Assembly (NCBI GenBank): GCA_000697665.1
Contig: KL197714.1
Span: forward strand, 1,307,545 to 1,371,544
Direction: 5' to 3'
Origin: Jaapia argillacea MUCL 33604
Lineage: Eukaryota > Basidiomycota > Agaricomycetes > Jaapiales > Jaapiaceae
Length of the DNA stretch: 64,000 nt
The notes under the pieces are model-generated. The model did no database searches. It was not told the DNA's origin and was given only the letters and a program-made list of their open reading frames with translations. Every line of letters starts with the position of its first letter. The first letter of the stretch is position 1. Below are positions 1 to 10,273 of this stretch, piece by piece. Made by a program: the position numbers and the translations under genes.

Positions 1-392
1 AGTACATCAGGTTCTCTCACGGTGCGGGTGGATGGATGGCGAAGGGACGGTAATTCCTTGCAAAGACGATAACACATTGCGAGGCCTTTGCAATGGCTTA
101 TCGGAGCCACACCACTATGATTTATTTTGTATGGTGGTTGCAATTCCAATACAAGACATGCGAGCGACTTGTAACCAAGTCCCAGCTTGCCAAACTCTTG
201 CAAGCAACGCCTGCGGCTAACAGCGCGGGGGAAATTCCCCGATGTCTCATCATTTATATCGCGTTTTTACTCGGAGACTGTCTGTGTAGGTAATGATACA
301 GGATGCAACCCAGTGTTACGAGTCATCACAATCAAAATCTCCCCCATGCCGCTCCTTCTCCAGAGTCAGTATCCTCGCTCGAGGTCTCCCCA
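1..392. other. Left flank, no gene seen
   Basis: This stretch follows the stop codon of the first dynamin-like gene. Only short overlapping open frames occur, none with a recognisable domain or credible splice pattern. It may hold that gene's 3' untranslated region and terminator. I see no RNA gene or repeat. Confidence 0.5.
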
Positions 393-3300
393 TCAAAGAC
401 CAAAATTATACAATTCAAGCTCAACGCTCTCCAACCTCTTCTTCCTCGCGACCAACTCGTCCCTCCTCGCAACAATATGCGGATCTTCGGCCAAATACGA
501 AGCACACCTGATGCTAGCGTTCGGCGTACCCAGTCCCAACTTGCCTATGAGGAATGGTTGTAGGTCCTTCCCAATAGCTCGGACAAATTTGAGATCGATG
601 ATGAGAGGGATGTTGTCGATTACTCGCTACAATCACCAGCATTGCGAGAAGGATAAAACGTTCAGAGTCTAATGAGAGTAAGCGGGACGGCCCGGCGCGT
701 ACCTTGTATGACACTTGGAAGTAAGCTCGAACTTGAGCCATCACACTCAGCTCTCGCGAGTAGATATCGGGCGGGTGTAGCTTCGCTAGGTCTTCGATTG
801 TGATTCCATGGAATCCTAACCTGATTAACCCGGCCAAAACTTCGATGAGAACTTCTGAGTCTCCAGAGATTGCTGGCGGGACCAAAGTTCGCGATCGGGC
901 GGGCGGGGGAGGGGATGCGCTAACTACAGAAACGGGCTCTTTCAAACGCTGCGACCGAGACGGAGGAAGCCAAGGATGTGCGTGGGTGAAAGGGGAAGAA
1001 GTTTCTGGATGAAGGAGATCGTAACTGGACGGGTTGCTCAAGGTTTGCAAAGGACTTACCACGATCACCACCGTCAACCGCACCGATTGTAAGGATCTCA
1101 TCGGTCTGGGCTAGCAAATCGCCACAACCCTGAGAGATGGGGACAGGGGTCGATGGAGCTTGATCCTGTTCGCCGTTCAGAGAGGGAGCACCTCGTCGTA
1201 TATGGCCAAATCCTGGCACAGACGAATCCTCTTCAGTTCGTCGTTCGTCTAGACCTCTGGCCTTCTTCGCGTTAGGCATGAAAGGGGGCGCTCCCACATC
1301 CAGATTCGATGAGCGTGCTTTGGCGTGCTTTGGGCGAGGGGCAGGCTGTTGGGCAGGGATGGATGGCTTGCCTGCGCGGGCATCTTTATACTTTGCGAGC
1401 CATTTGTCTTTGCAAGCATCGTAGTAGTGACCGTTTTGAGTATATGGAGCACGTTCAATCTCCAGAATACTCTCGACGTATGGGATACACCTGTCAGAGT
1501 GTCGTTTGACGAGTTCGATCATGAAACCCCTCGAGTCGAAGGTCAGGAGTCGTCTGATATATCAGGCCGTATAGACCTACTTTAGATGGTTATGTAGCAC
1601 ATCGTATCGCCGAAACTTGGATTTGACACACTGGAGGAGGACTTTCAGGGTATCCTCTCGGACACGGTTGAAACACTCCAGTGCAGATTTATCCCAAGAG
1701 TACTGATAAGAGTTGATCAGAGCCACTTTACAGGGAAAGGGCACATCATCCGGGAGTTCTCGAGTGATGGATCTGAAGTCGCAAGGGTAAATAGTCGAGA
1801 TCTTCAAGCATAAGAACGCGGGACAGCTTACTTCTCGATATAGTCCCTCATATCCGTCAGATATACTGGCTGCGACTGGCTCATGAGCCCTTCAATCTGA
1901 CCTTCCTCCTCATCCCCAAGGTAATTCTGGAAATTGGAAGTTCTGTGGCCAGCACTCTCGTATGGCAAAAAATTCGGTGCCGTCTCAGCGACGGCCGCTT
2001 TGAAAGCCTTGAAAGCATCCCGATTCTCATGGATGAGCTGCCCGGATTCTATACCACCTTCAATAAAATGGTTAACGTCATTACAAAGCTGGGTTATGAG
2101 GCCCAAGACGTAGGTCGCTGGCTCTGCTTCAATCGGCTGAGGAAGATTTTGAAGCTGGCTCGTGCACGAGTCGAGACAGGATCGACTTTCTAGCTGAAGC
2201 TTGGGAAGTCTGGGGATGTCGTACACGAATCAGTATCAGAGATGCGAAGGATACGGATTTGTCGTACGAGTCGTTGATTATCTGGGTCAGCAGCTTGCTA
2301 AGAGTGACAACGAGATTAGTAGTCCCGAAGCGATGCTGGTGAGTAGCCGTTGCCCATGGAGAGGTTTGAGAGAAATATGCCGCCTCAGCATCGCGAGCCT
2401 CGGCTGCGCTGATCCCCCGAGCACGTTCAACGTCGTCCGGTTGGCGTGTGCAGTAGTAACCATGAGAAAGACTATGTCGACGCCCCTCAATGATGTCCAG
2501 CCATAGCTCACGGGATTTCGTAGCCCCACTGCTCAACATGTCCGGCTTTGTCATCACACCTTGTGAACGGGAGGTGACCAAAGCAGTGAAAACGATATTA
2601 CACGAGACTCACCGATGGTGCGGCGACCAGCTGGGTCTTCTTTAAGTGCGAGGCGGAGAGCTTTTTGATTTTCGATGTCGTCTTCACGAGGATTAGCCGC
2701 AAGATTAGACGAAGCCAAAAAGAAGTTAACCTGTCATTGGAAGTGCAACGAGAATAAGGCAATTCCCCTTGATGTGAGAGACGACGAGGTCTTCGACAAG
2801 GTTGACGACCTCGGGTTCCGCATTTTGTATGATTCCTGTCGGGTGCTTCAGTCGTAGATACCATGAGCCAGAAAATGCGACAAACCCGGAAGATCGATGA
2901 AAGAAAGATCAGTCAAATCCGGTCCAACCAAATCGATACAGACGGCATTTTTCGAAAAAGACAACGTCTTTCCTTGCTCCGATCCATCCGAGGAGGAAGA
3001 GAGGGCCTTCAACTCCTCATCGCTCTTCACAAAGAACTTTGGGAGAGCGATGTGAGGGTTGAGTACAGCCGCTTGTGCACGACGAAGAGCGAGCTCAACG
3101 GCGCTCTTGTCATGGATGGGTCCCCCAAATGTAACTTCCTGCACCTTATCTTTGCGCTTCCCTTGGTCGTCAAACTCCCAGCGAATGGAAATCTGACAAC
3201 ACCAGGGTTCGCTCGAGGATGACAGTCGACATTCCATGGGGCAACGAGTGCAAGTGCCAGAATCTCGTGGAACGTTGATCTACGGCGACGGTTCAAACCG

Positions 3301-3691
3301 ATTGAAAGGCGTCAACGGACGGAGAAAGACATACCCCTGAAATGGCCTCAACCACGCTTGACTTCCCTATTCAAGAAAAGGTGAGGACTGACAGTACTCG
3401 TGAGCACCTCCTTGGCTTACCTGCACTCTGATTTCCGATCACAGCAATCCGAGGCAGATCGAGGTCAGCTTGTGCGCTGGCAACGATATGAGTCACCAAG
3501 TTTAGACATGGTGTCGGCGGCAAGGGAACGACGAGTGCATCGGTGGGAAATGAGCCACACAGCCGTCGAGTCCCCGTCAAATGGCAAGGAGAGACGTACC
3601 CGATGGCCCTGAGCTGCTTAACGAGAGACAATAGTTCCTTCCGTCGAGTTGCATAGGTACTGTTTGAAAGTCGGGAATCCTCGGTAGCCAT
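393..3691 (-). CDS. Dynamin-like GTPase, tandem copy A (multi-exon)
   Basis: Large GTPase of the dynamin superfamily, expected to assemble on membranes and drive GTP-dependent remodelling. Exons read from the ATG at 3691 (MATEDSRLSNS) to LYNFGL-stop at 393. Visible motifs are the P-loop GNQSAGK, split by an intron, then CxxCPMECR, SFIDLPG (G3) and MTKPDML (G4). A helical middle domain follows (IEAEPATYVLGLITQL, then ELPDDVPFPCKVALINSY). The C-terminal region (SRELSVMAQVRAYFQVSYK, then RVIDNIPLIIDL) resembles a GTPase effector domain. The linker between middle domain and effector region is basic and proline-rich, with only one FG dipeptide, unlike copy B. Introns are short GT-AG. The neighbouring copy B has the same exon order, so these are tandem duplicates. 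It could be a fungal Mx/Vps1-like paralogue; the exact subfamily is uncertain. I see no disabling lesion, but the linker exon junctions near 1030-1110 are inferred. Confidence 0.85.
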
Positions 3692-4377
3692 GTCGAGATC
3701 GACAGGGAGTAAGGATTGTAAAGGGCCATGAGAGGCTACTTATATGAGAAAGTGGGGTTTGCCGGGCGAGGTAACGAGGTGGAGGGGAGGACGATCTGCG
3801 AACCAAGTTTTTTTTGTTCGACCGCCAGATTAACGGTCACATGGGATCTATCCTGTACGCATGGTGATAGAGCCATCATCCCTAATCCAACTTTGGCTGG
3901 AGCAGGAACTGTATGAGCTTGTATAAAGTTCAAATGACTTCAAAGTAGGTTGACAAGGCGGCGATTCGCTGAACTGTGCTGAATCGTGGTGGATAATTGG
4001 TCCAAATTGGACTCTCCAACCCCCAGAATGGAGACAGAGGCTGCGTGGAAGTATCAGATAGCGAATCCAGGACATGTGGAAGCGGGTTGGATGGTAGCTA
4101 AAATCCGTGTTCGTCGACACCTTTCGCACGGCCCACCCCATGATGGCACACTGACGGCAGACCGTTCCATCAGTCCAGAACATAGTGCTTAAGCTTGTTT
4201 CAATGTTGCATGATTTCTGTAACAAGTCATATCTACCAGTATAATCCTCCCTCCGAGCCATCATATACAGACATGTAATATACTAATTAGCCACGAGCCC
4301 GGGGAAATGCTATGCTTTGCTGATCTATCCATCGATGCAGTGGACCTAAGTCTAGTGAACCCTCCGAAACCAAACCC
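3692..4377. other. Intergenic, between the two dynamin-like genes
   Basis: About 690 bases upstream of copy A and downstream of copy B. A T-rich tract lies near 3809-3818. The open frames here look like chance. The stretch presumably holds the copy A promoter and the copy B 3' end, but I cannot point to a definite site. Confidence 0.45.
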
Positions 4378-7300
4378 TCAAAGCCCAAAATTATACAACT
4401 CAAGCGCCACACTCTCCAACCTCTTCTTCCTCGCGACCAACTCATCCCTCTTCGCAATGAGCTGTGGGTCTTCAGCCAAATAAGAACCACACCTGACACT
4501 GGCATTGGGCGTTCCCAGTCCAAGCTTCCCTATGAGGAAAGGTTGGAGGTCCTTTGCAATAGCCTTGACGAATTTGAGGTCGATGATGAGGGGGACGTTA
4601 TCGATCACTCTCTGCAAACAACGGAGATTAGCAGATATTCTGGGCAGGTAAACAAATAACCAACCTTGTACGAAACCTGGAAGTAGGCTCGAACTTGAGC
4701 CATAACATTCAACTCCCTCGAATAAACGTCCGGCGGGTTAAGCTTTCCTAGGTCCTCAACCGTGATTCCCATATATCCCAACTTCGTCAAACCAGCCAAC
4801 ACAGCTTTCACATCCTCAGAATCTGCGTTCAACGCAGGGATATGGAACTGAGCGGAAGGTCCGAAAATCGAGAAGAGATGGGGCTGCGAAGTGGGTGTAT
4901 AAACAGGGGGAGTTACGAGTGGGATCGGCAGCTGGGGGCGAGGAGGTAAGGAAGTGGTGCCATTGGCGGTGGGCGTAGCTGACGCGGCATCAGATGGTTT
5001 CGCAGGTTGGCCAAAGCCACCAAACGCACTTCCAGCAGGGTTGGATGAGTTCGGAGGCGTCCCGAAGAATGGAGAGGGTTTACTACCAAACATGTTGGCG
5101 GAAGCGGCAGGTGCGCCGTTTACTGTATTTTTCGAGCTCTGAGCCGTTCCCGAGGTATTGGGGTTGGCAAAGGAGAAGGGCGAAGGCGCAGGTGCCGGCT
5201 GCGGGTTCGATGGGGCTTGCGGCACAGGGGCCCTCTCCACTCCATTCGTACCGTTAGCAGGCGGAGCGGTCGACGTCGTCTTGGCCCGTTTTATAGGTCT
5301 ATCGAAAGCAGACCTGGTCGTTTTCCCAGCCCGTGCATCTTTATACTTTGACAACCACTTGTCCTTGCACGTGTCATAGTAATGTCCGTTCTGAGTGAAG
5401 GGAGCGCGTTCGATTTCCAGGATACTCTCCACTTGTGACAGACACGATTCGTAATGTCGGTTGACTAGTTCGACCAGGAAGCCTCTGATAGACGAAAAAT
5501 ATGTCAACTATAGTTCCGAAACAATGTTTGAGGGGCATACCTCAAATGACTCTGAAGGATATCATAGCGCTGGAACTTGTTCTTGACAGAGTCAAGGAGG
5601 ATCTTCAAGGTATCCTCTCGGACATGATTGAAACACATTCGAGCGGACTGTTCCCAGGTGCTCTGATACGAGTTGATCAAAGCCACTTTACACGGGAATG
5701 GCACATCATCAGGCAACTCTCTTGTGATAGACCTAATCCACGACTCATCAGTAAAGTCCAAACGAATTCAAAGAGAGGAATCAACATACCTTTCAATATG
5801 CTTCCTCATATCACCCAAATAAAAGGGGTGCGCCCCACTAACCAAGCCCTCCCCAGGTCCCTCGTCCTCTCCCTCGCCCAAATAGTTCTCAAAATCATCG
5901 TCCTTATCACTAGGACCGGGAAACGGCATAAAGTTTGGCGCAGTACGTCTGATAGCCATCTTGAAGTCGCGAAAAGCGTCTCGATTCTGGTGAATAAGTT
6001 CTCCGCAATCAATTCCGCCCTCGACGAAGCGATGAACTTCAGAACAAAGCTCCGTGATTAGACTGAGGAGGAAGGTGGCGGGTTCTGCTTCGATTGGCTT
6101 GGGAAGTTCGGAGAGGTGCTTGTGGGTATCTTCCAAATTAGTTTGAGTGGAGATCTGTAAGTTAGGCAAGCTGGTCCTAATATGAGTACTATAAACCTGC
6201 AGCGGAGGCGGTGACTAACGTGTCGTTGATGATCTGGGTCAACAACTTGCTAAGCGTCGCCACAAGGTTCGTTGTCCCGAACCGATCTTGATGTTTCGCC
6301 GTCGACCAAGGCGAAGTCTTACTAAAGAATTTCGTCTCGGCTGCCCTAGCTTCGGCAGAACTGATGCCCTTTGTTCGTTCAGCGTCGTCCGGCTGTCTCG
6401 TGCAATAATAACCATGATTGAGAGGGTGTCGACGACCCTCGATGACGTCAAGCCAGAGGTCTCGAGCCTTCGTAGCACCAGAGGTCAACATATCTGGTTT
6501 GGTCATGACGCCTACCACCTTGTCTATGAGAAAACAACGCAGTGGCGACAACGATTGAGACTCACCGATGGTACGGCGCCCAGCTGGATCTTCTTGGTGG
6601 GCGAGACGTAGCGCTTTCTGGTTCTCAATGTCATCTGGACAAATATTCGTCAGTGGGCAAGGGGCATCTGAATAAATTCGAACGGTCTACCTACCTGTCA
6701 TGGGAAGGGCTACGAGGATTAGACAGTTGCCCCTGATGTGGGATACAACCAGATCCTCCACAAGTTTGACGACCTCAGGCTCAGCATTTTGAATTATGCC
6801 TGAAAGCTTTGAGTCAGTGGCCGAAACACGTCCGCGGCTACGGAGACGAACCAGGAAGATCAATGAAAGACAGATCGGTCAACTCGGGCCCAACAAGGTC
6901 GACACACACGACGTTTTTAGAGAATGATAGGGTTTTGCCCCCAGCCAAGACGCCCTGGGTCGAAGTTGGTTCGGCCTTCAACTCTTCCAGAGTCTGCATG
7001 AGATATTTGTTCGGTGGATTATGGGGGTTAAGTACGGCAGCCTGTGCACGACGGAGGGCAAGCTCGACATCACCCTTATCCTTTATAGTTCCCCCGAAAG
7101 GCACTTCGTGTACTTCATCCTTGCGTTTACCGCTATCGTCGAACTCCCAGCGAATGGATATTTGACACGACCAAGGACCCGTGGAGGAGGAGAGACGGCA
7201 TTCCATGGGACAGCGCGTGCAGGTTCCTGCGTCCCTAGGAACATTGATCTGCGTCCATCATGTTCAGCTCGGTATGAGGGTGGCACAAAAGAAGGAAGAG

Positions 7301-7685
7301 ACGTACCCCCGAAATAGCCTCAACGACGCTTGATTTCCCTGTTTCGACATTAATCATCAAGAACTTATGTCGAAGAAAGCGCCTCGAATATACCTGCACT
7401 CTGGTTTCCAATCACCGCAATACGGGGTAGATCAAGGTCGGCTTGAGCGCTACGAAGTTGGGCTCATCAGCAATTATAAAAGAGAATGCATAGTGTGCGA
7501 GCAAGACATATTATGCAGAGTTGAGCCCAGAGTGTTCAACTCGATAACATGCTAAGATTCGAGAATGCCTGTCGTACAAAACTGGAAGCTCACCCAATTG
7601 CCCTCAACTGTTTGACTAGGGACAAGAGTTCCTTACGACGCGTCGCGTATCCACTGTTGGATAGCTGAGATTCCTCGACCGCCAT
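4378..7685 (-). CDS. Dynamin-like GTPase, tandem copy B, with FG-rich linker
   Basis: Paralogue of the preceding gene with the same domain order. The ATG is at 7685 (MAVEESQLSNSGYATRRK). GTPase motifs are GNQSAG, CPMECRLSSS, SFIDLPG and GVMTKPDML. The middle domain follows (IEAEPATFLLSLITELC, PDDVPFPCKVALINSY), and the effector-like C-terminus ends LYNFGL-stop at 4378. The exon at 4605-5507 encodes a disordered linker of roughly 150 residues. It is rich in P, A, N, S and T, with five FG dipeptides (MFGSKPSPFFGTPP, AFGGFGQP, IFGPSAQF) and a basic patch RPIKRAK. FG dipeptides are typical of nucleoporins and are not part of dynamins as usually described; a link to nuclear pores is only inference. 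Copy A has lost or never gained this FG character. Start choice rests on matching N-termini in both copies. Confidence 0.87.
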
Positions 7686-7866
7686 TTCTGATGCGCAGAG
7701 GGCTGCCTGTGGTAGATGATGGTGGTGAAAGAATGAAATGAAAGGATGAAGTGGCGAACCAATTTGGCTCTCAAAGTGCCCGATCAGTGGCACTGCCGCG
7801 CGAGTCCCCTACGTAATAATCAAAGTCCGCCACCGACGCGATTCGACTTCGACATCCTTCTACCTA

Positions 7867-8627
7867 AGATAGGCCTCATGCAAACACGATTAGCTTCACG
7901 TGACTTTTTTTGTCACGTTTGGCTGGTGAGGAACGTTTTCGTCCTAATAACTTCGTCTACACTACGAAAACAGAAAAAGTGCTTCCTGTCAATAATCAAT
8001 AGCACAGTTTCCAAGGGGCCCCAGGAAGCTGATTTTTTTTAAACACAATGGGGAGCAAGTTATTAGGTGAATAGGCCTCAAAATTGGTGTGGCAAAGAGA
8101 CCCCGAAATCCATTGTGGCTGCTGACATTGTGGACATCAATTATGTAATGATGAAAACAACGGGGATCGAATGCAAGCCTTGCGAAAAAAATAAATAAAT
8201 AAAGATCTGCAGCAACAACAACTCAGCCACATAGGCATACGAAGTAAGGTAATGCGGCGTTACATGACTGAGTGGGCTTGGTATGTGCAACACACCCACC
8301 CAAACCACCCACACCATGCTCGATGCCTTGAGCACGGAACTTAATGAGTTACGGAACGAGACAAGGGGATGAATTTAGGTGAATTTGCAGGGCAGCCAAG
8401 CCCACGGCATGATATAATACCGCGATGCATTCCTTTGTATGCCTTCGTGGCTCAGTAGTTGTTGACTTAGACGATTTTTTGTCTTGCTTTTCTGACAGGC
8501 TTGGGTTCGATTCTTGTGCTGGCGCTTTCTTTTCTGGGTTAGCTTGTTCACCATGGTTTTGGAGTCCTGCACTTCACGTGATGGTCACACATTGTCACGC
8601 CTAATCGTGTTTGCATGAGGCCTATCT
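7867..8627. mobile_element. Non-autonomous inverted-repeat DNA element (MITE-like), 761 bp
   Basis: The first 27 bases (7867-7893, beginning AGATAGGCCTCATGC) are the exact reverse complement of the last 27 (8601-8627). A TA dinucleotide sits immediately outside each end (7865-7866 and 8628-8629), as expected for a TA target duplication. Just inside both repeats are GTCAC/GTGAC subterminal motifs. The interior has no long open frame and no transposase motif, so the element would depend on a partner in trans. The TA target suggests Tc1/mariner-type mobilisation, but the terminal sequence alone does not prove the superfamily. The exact terminal match suggests a fairly recent insertion. Confidence 0.8.
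8443..8525 (+). repeat. tRNA-like (SINE-head-like) segment inside the inverted-repeat element
   Basis: An A-box-like TGGCTCAGTAG is followed about 50 bases on by a B-box-like GGTTCGATTC, the spacing and order of an internal RNA polymerase III promoter. The acceptor and T stems pair poorly (several mismatches and wobble pairs) and there is no good anticodon arm, so this is not a working tRNA gene. It could be a decayed tRNA, the head of a SINE, or chance. Confidence 0.35.
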
Positions 8628-8699
8628 TAAATATTTTCTGGCCAGCGGTCTGCGTTCTCACCTACAGTTGGTGTTCTATGTCTTGCTCGTGTTTCGTTC

Positions 8700-9497
8700 C
8701 TGGCATGGCCGTCGCGGAGGAATACCGTCATCATCGGTTTCCAGCGCGCTTTGGCTCACGACATCCAATCACGGACGCAAGTGACTAAAGGACTTGGTGA
8801 CAGAGTCTAGTATGAAGTTCAAGACTTCTTCCAACCTCAGGCTCGCAAGGGGAATTACTTGTTCGCGATCCAACGAGGTATTTTCTATCCCCAGTCCTGC
8901 TCTAACACCCCTTTTGATACCGAAGCACTCAGTCTTACACGATTGGTCAACGGAAGCGGCCTCGAAGATCCTTAGGCAACTGGGCGATGTATTGCACAAG
9001 AACGTCCGTGTTTCCTGCCCATTTACATCGGCCAACATTTCTCATCCAGCTAAAATCTAGAGTTTTATCCTTATCATCGATGCTATCATCGGGAAAGTCG
9101 TCATCTCGTCTGAGGGTCCCACAGCAGCCGAAGTCCTAGCCCAAACACCTCCGGACACCTACGTCCCGGTTCCCCCTCCCGCTCTTATACCACAAGTTTT
9201 CGGCGAGGCGAATCGAGTCGCTTACCAAATGAGTGTCACGGTTCTTGGGGTGTGCAGCTGTATATGTGCCAGTTAATCCTCTAATGCTTCGGACAACTGC
9301 TGGCGGTGAAGAATCTGCGAAGCCTTCTCTCGCACGATGCCTGAAATGAAAGAGATGGTCGAACTTGCTGGGTTGAAGATTAAGAAGGTTTACGCGACTA
9401 GGTGAGGTGACGTTGACCTCTTCATGATGGTATGACTGATCTCAGGTTGGTTGCCCTCAGAGGATTGTCATCGATTACCGAGGTTGTTCTTGCCTGA
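8700..9497 (+). pseudogene. Decayed 3' half of an O-methyltransferase gene
   Basis: This stretch matches the second half of the intact O-methyltransferase at 10274-12238 in order. It has KGLGDRV, YEVQDFFQPQARKGNYLF, VLHDWSTEAASKILRQL, then LIIDAII, the PPALIPQVFGEANR segment, EMVELAGLKIKKVYATR and finally RGLSSITEVVLA with a stop at 9495-9497. The methyltransferase N-terminal dimerisation part and the SAM-binding glycine motif are absent. At least one in-frame stop falls where KGLGDRV meets YEVQDF (near 8807), and the pieces fall in different frames. The upstream edge lies about 70-150 bases from the end of the 761-bp inverted-repeat element. It is a tandem copy that lost its 5' half and is no longer coding. 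Confidence 0.75.
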
Positions 9498-10273
9498 ATT
9501 TCATGAACTATCTTCAAGTGTACTACTAATATCATATGGACCTCAGGTGGACGTCTGGTTTCCTGTCAGGGGGTTATCTGTAGAGTGTGGTCTCCTCGAC
9601 GATCCCGCTTTCCGGATGCGCTCCATCATGGAGAAGACAGCCCGCGCGCTCTCGCGATTTATATCAGTTCTACGGCGTCATGCTTGTTTCTGAATCCCGT
9701 TTATGTTGTCGCTTACTTATCAGTGCTGCTATACCATAACACTATCTCACTTCCGATCTCTGATGGGGAGGCCGGCAATCTCCTCCTCCGCACCCTCTGA
9801 AGTTGTCTATGCTTTGGTTGTCTTCCCAACTTGCCAGTGGGCCCCCACTCGAAGTTGACTTTGGATTGCACATGTCCCTGGGCCGGGTTGTCGGTTACCA
9901 AAAACGCGCTTGTGGCGTGGGATAAAGTGTCACCGCCATGCCGAACCCCGATAAGTAACATTTCCCCAGCCCTTTTCTTTCCAGCCCGTCTTGTTGGATA
10001 TCTGATACTGCATCCCAATGAATGTTTTTCTGCCCTCAACTGCACGGGGACGGGACCCGCGAAATCACTCTCTGCCCCTCTCGCTTCCAACACATCCGAT
10101 CAGCTTCCTGGGCTAGTTCCCCCCGTGTTCTGGTCGGCCCCACAGAGATGAAGTAACAAACCCACCGTGATGCAGCAATGCACACTAGAAGCCTCCATAG
10201 GTCCGCGTTGACCGTCATCTGAGATATATATCGATGACAATGAAGTTGTAGAATACGCTCACTGGACTTTCCA
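9498..10273. other. Intergenic, upstream of the O-methyltransferase
   Basis: A 126-codon open frame on the minus strand (9713-10093) has no recognisable domain and is probably chance. The only signal I see is the TGTGGCGTGGGA box at 9911-9922, annotated separately. The stretch probably holds the promoter of the O-methyltransferase. Confidence 0.45.
9911..9922 (+). promoter_or_regulatory. TGTGGCGTGGGA box upstream of the O-methyltransferase
   Basis: The same 12-base string, with an upstream CGCG, occurs before each of the three small tandem genes at 12.7-15.0 kb. Here it lies about 350 bases before the ATG at 10274. Its role as a regulator-binding site is inferred only from recurrence. Confidence 0.4.

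Noticed and set aside
8443-8525. A functional tRNA gene
   Set aside because: A- and B-box words are present, but the acceptor and T stems do not pair and no anticodon arm is found.
9713-10093. 126-codon open frame on the minus strand
   Set aside because: It has no domain, lies in a promoter region, and its sequence is covered by plus-strand signals instead.
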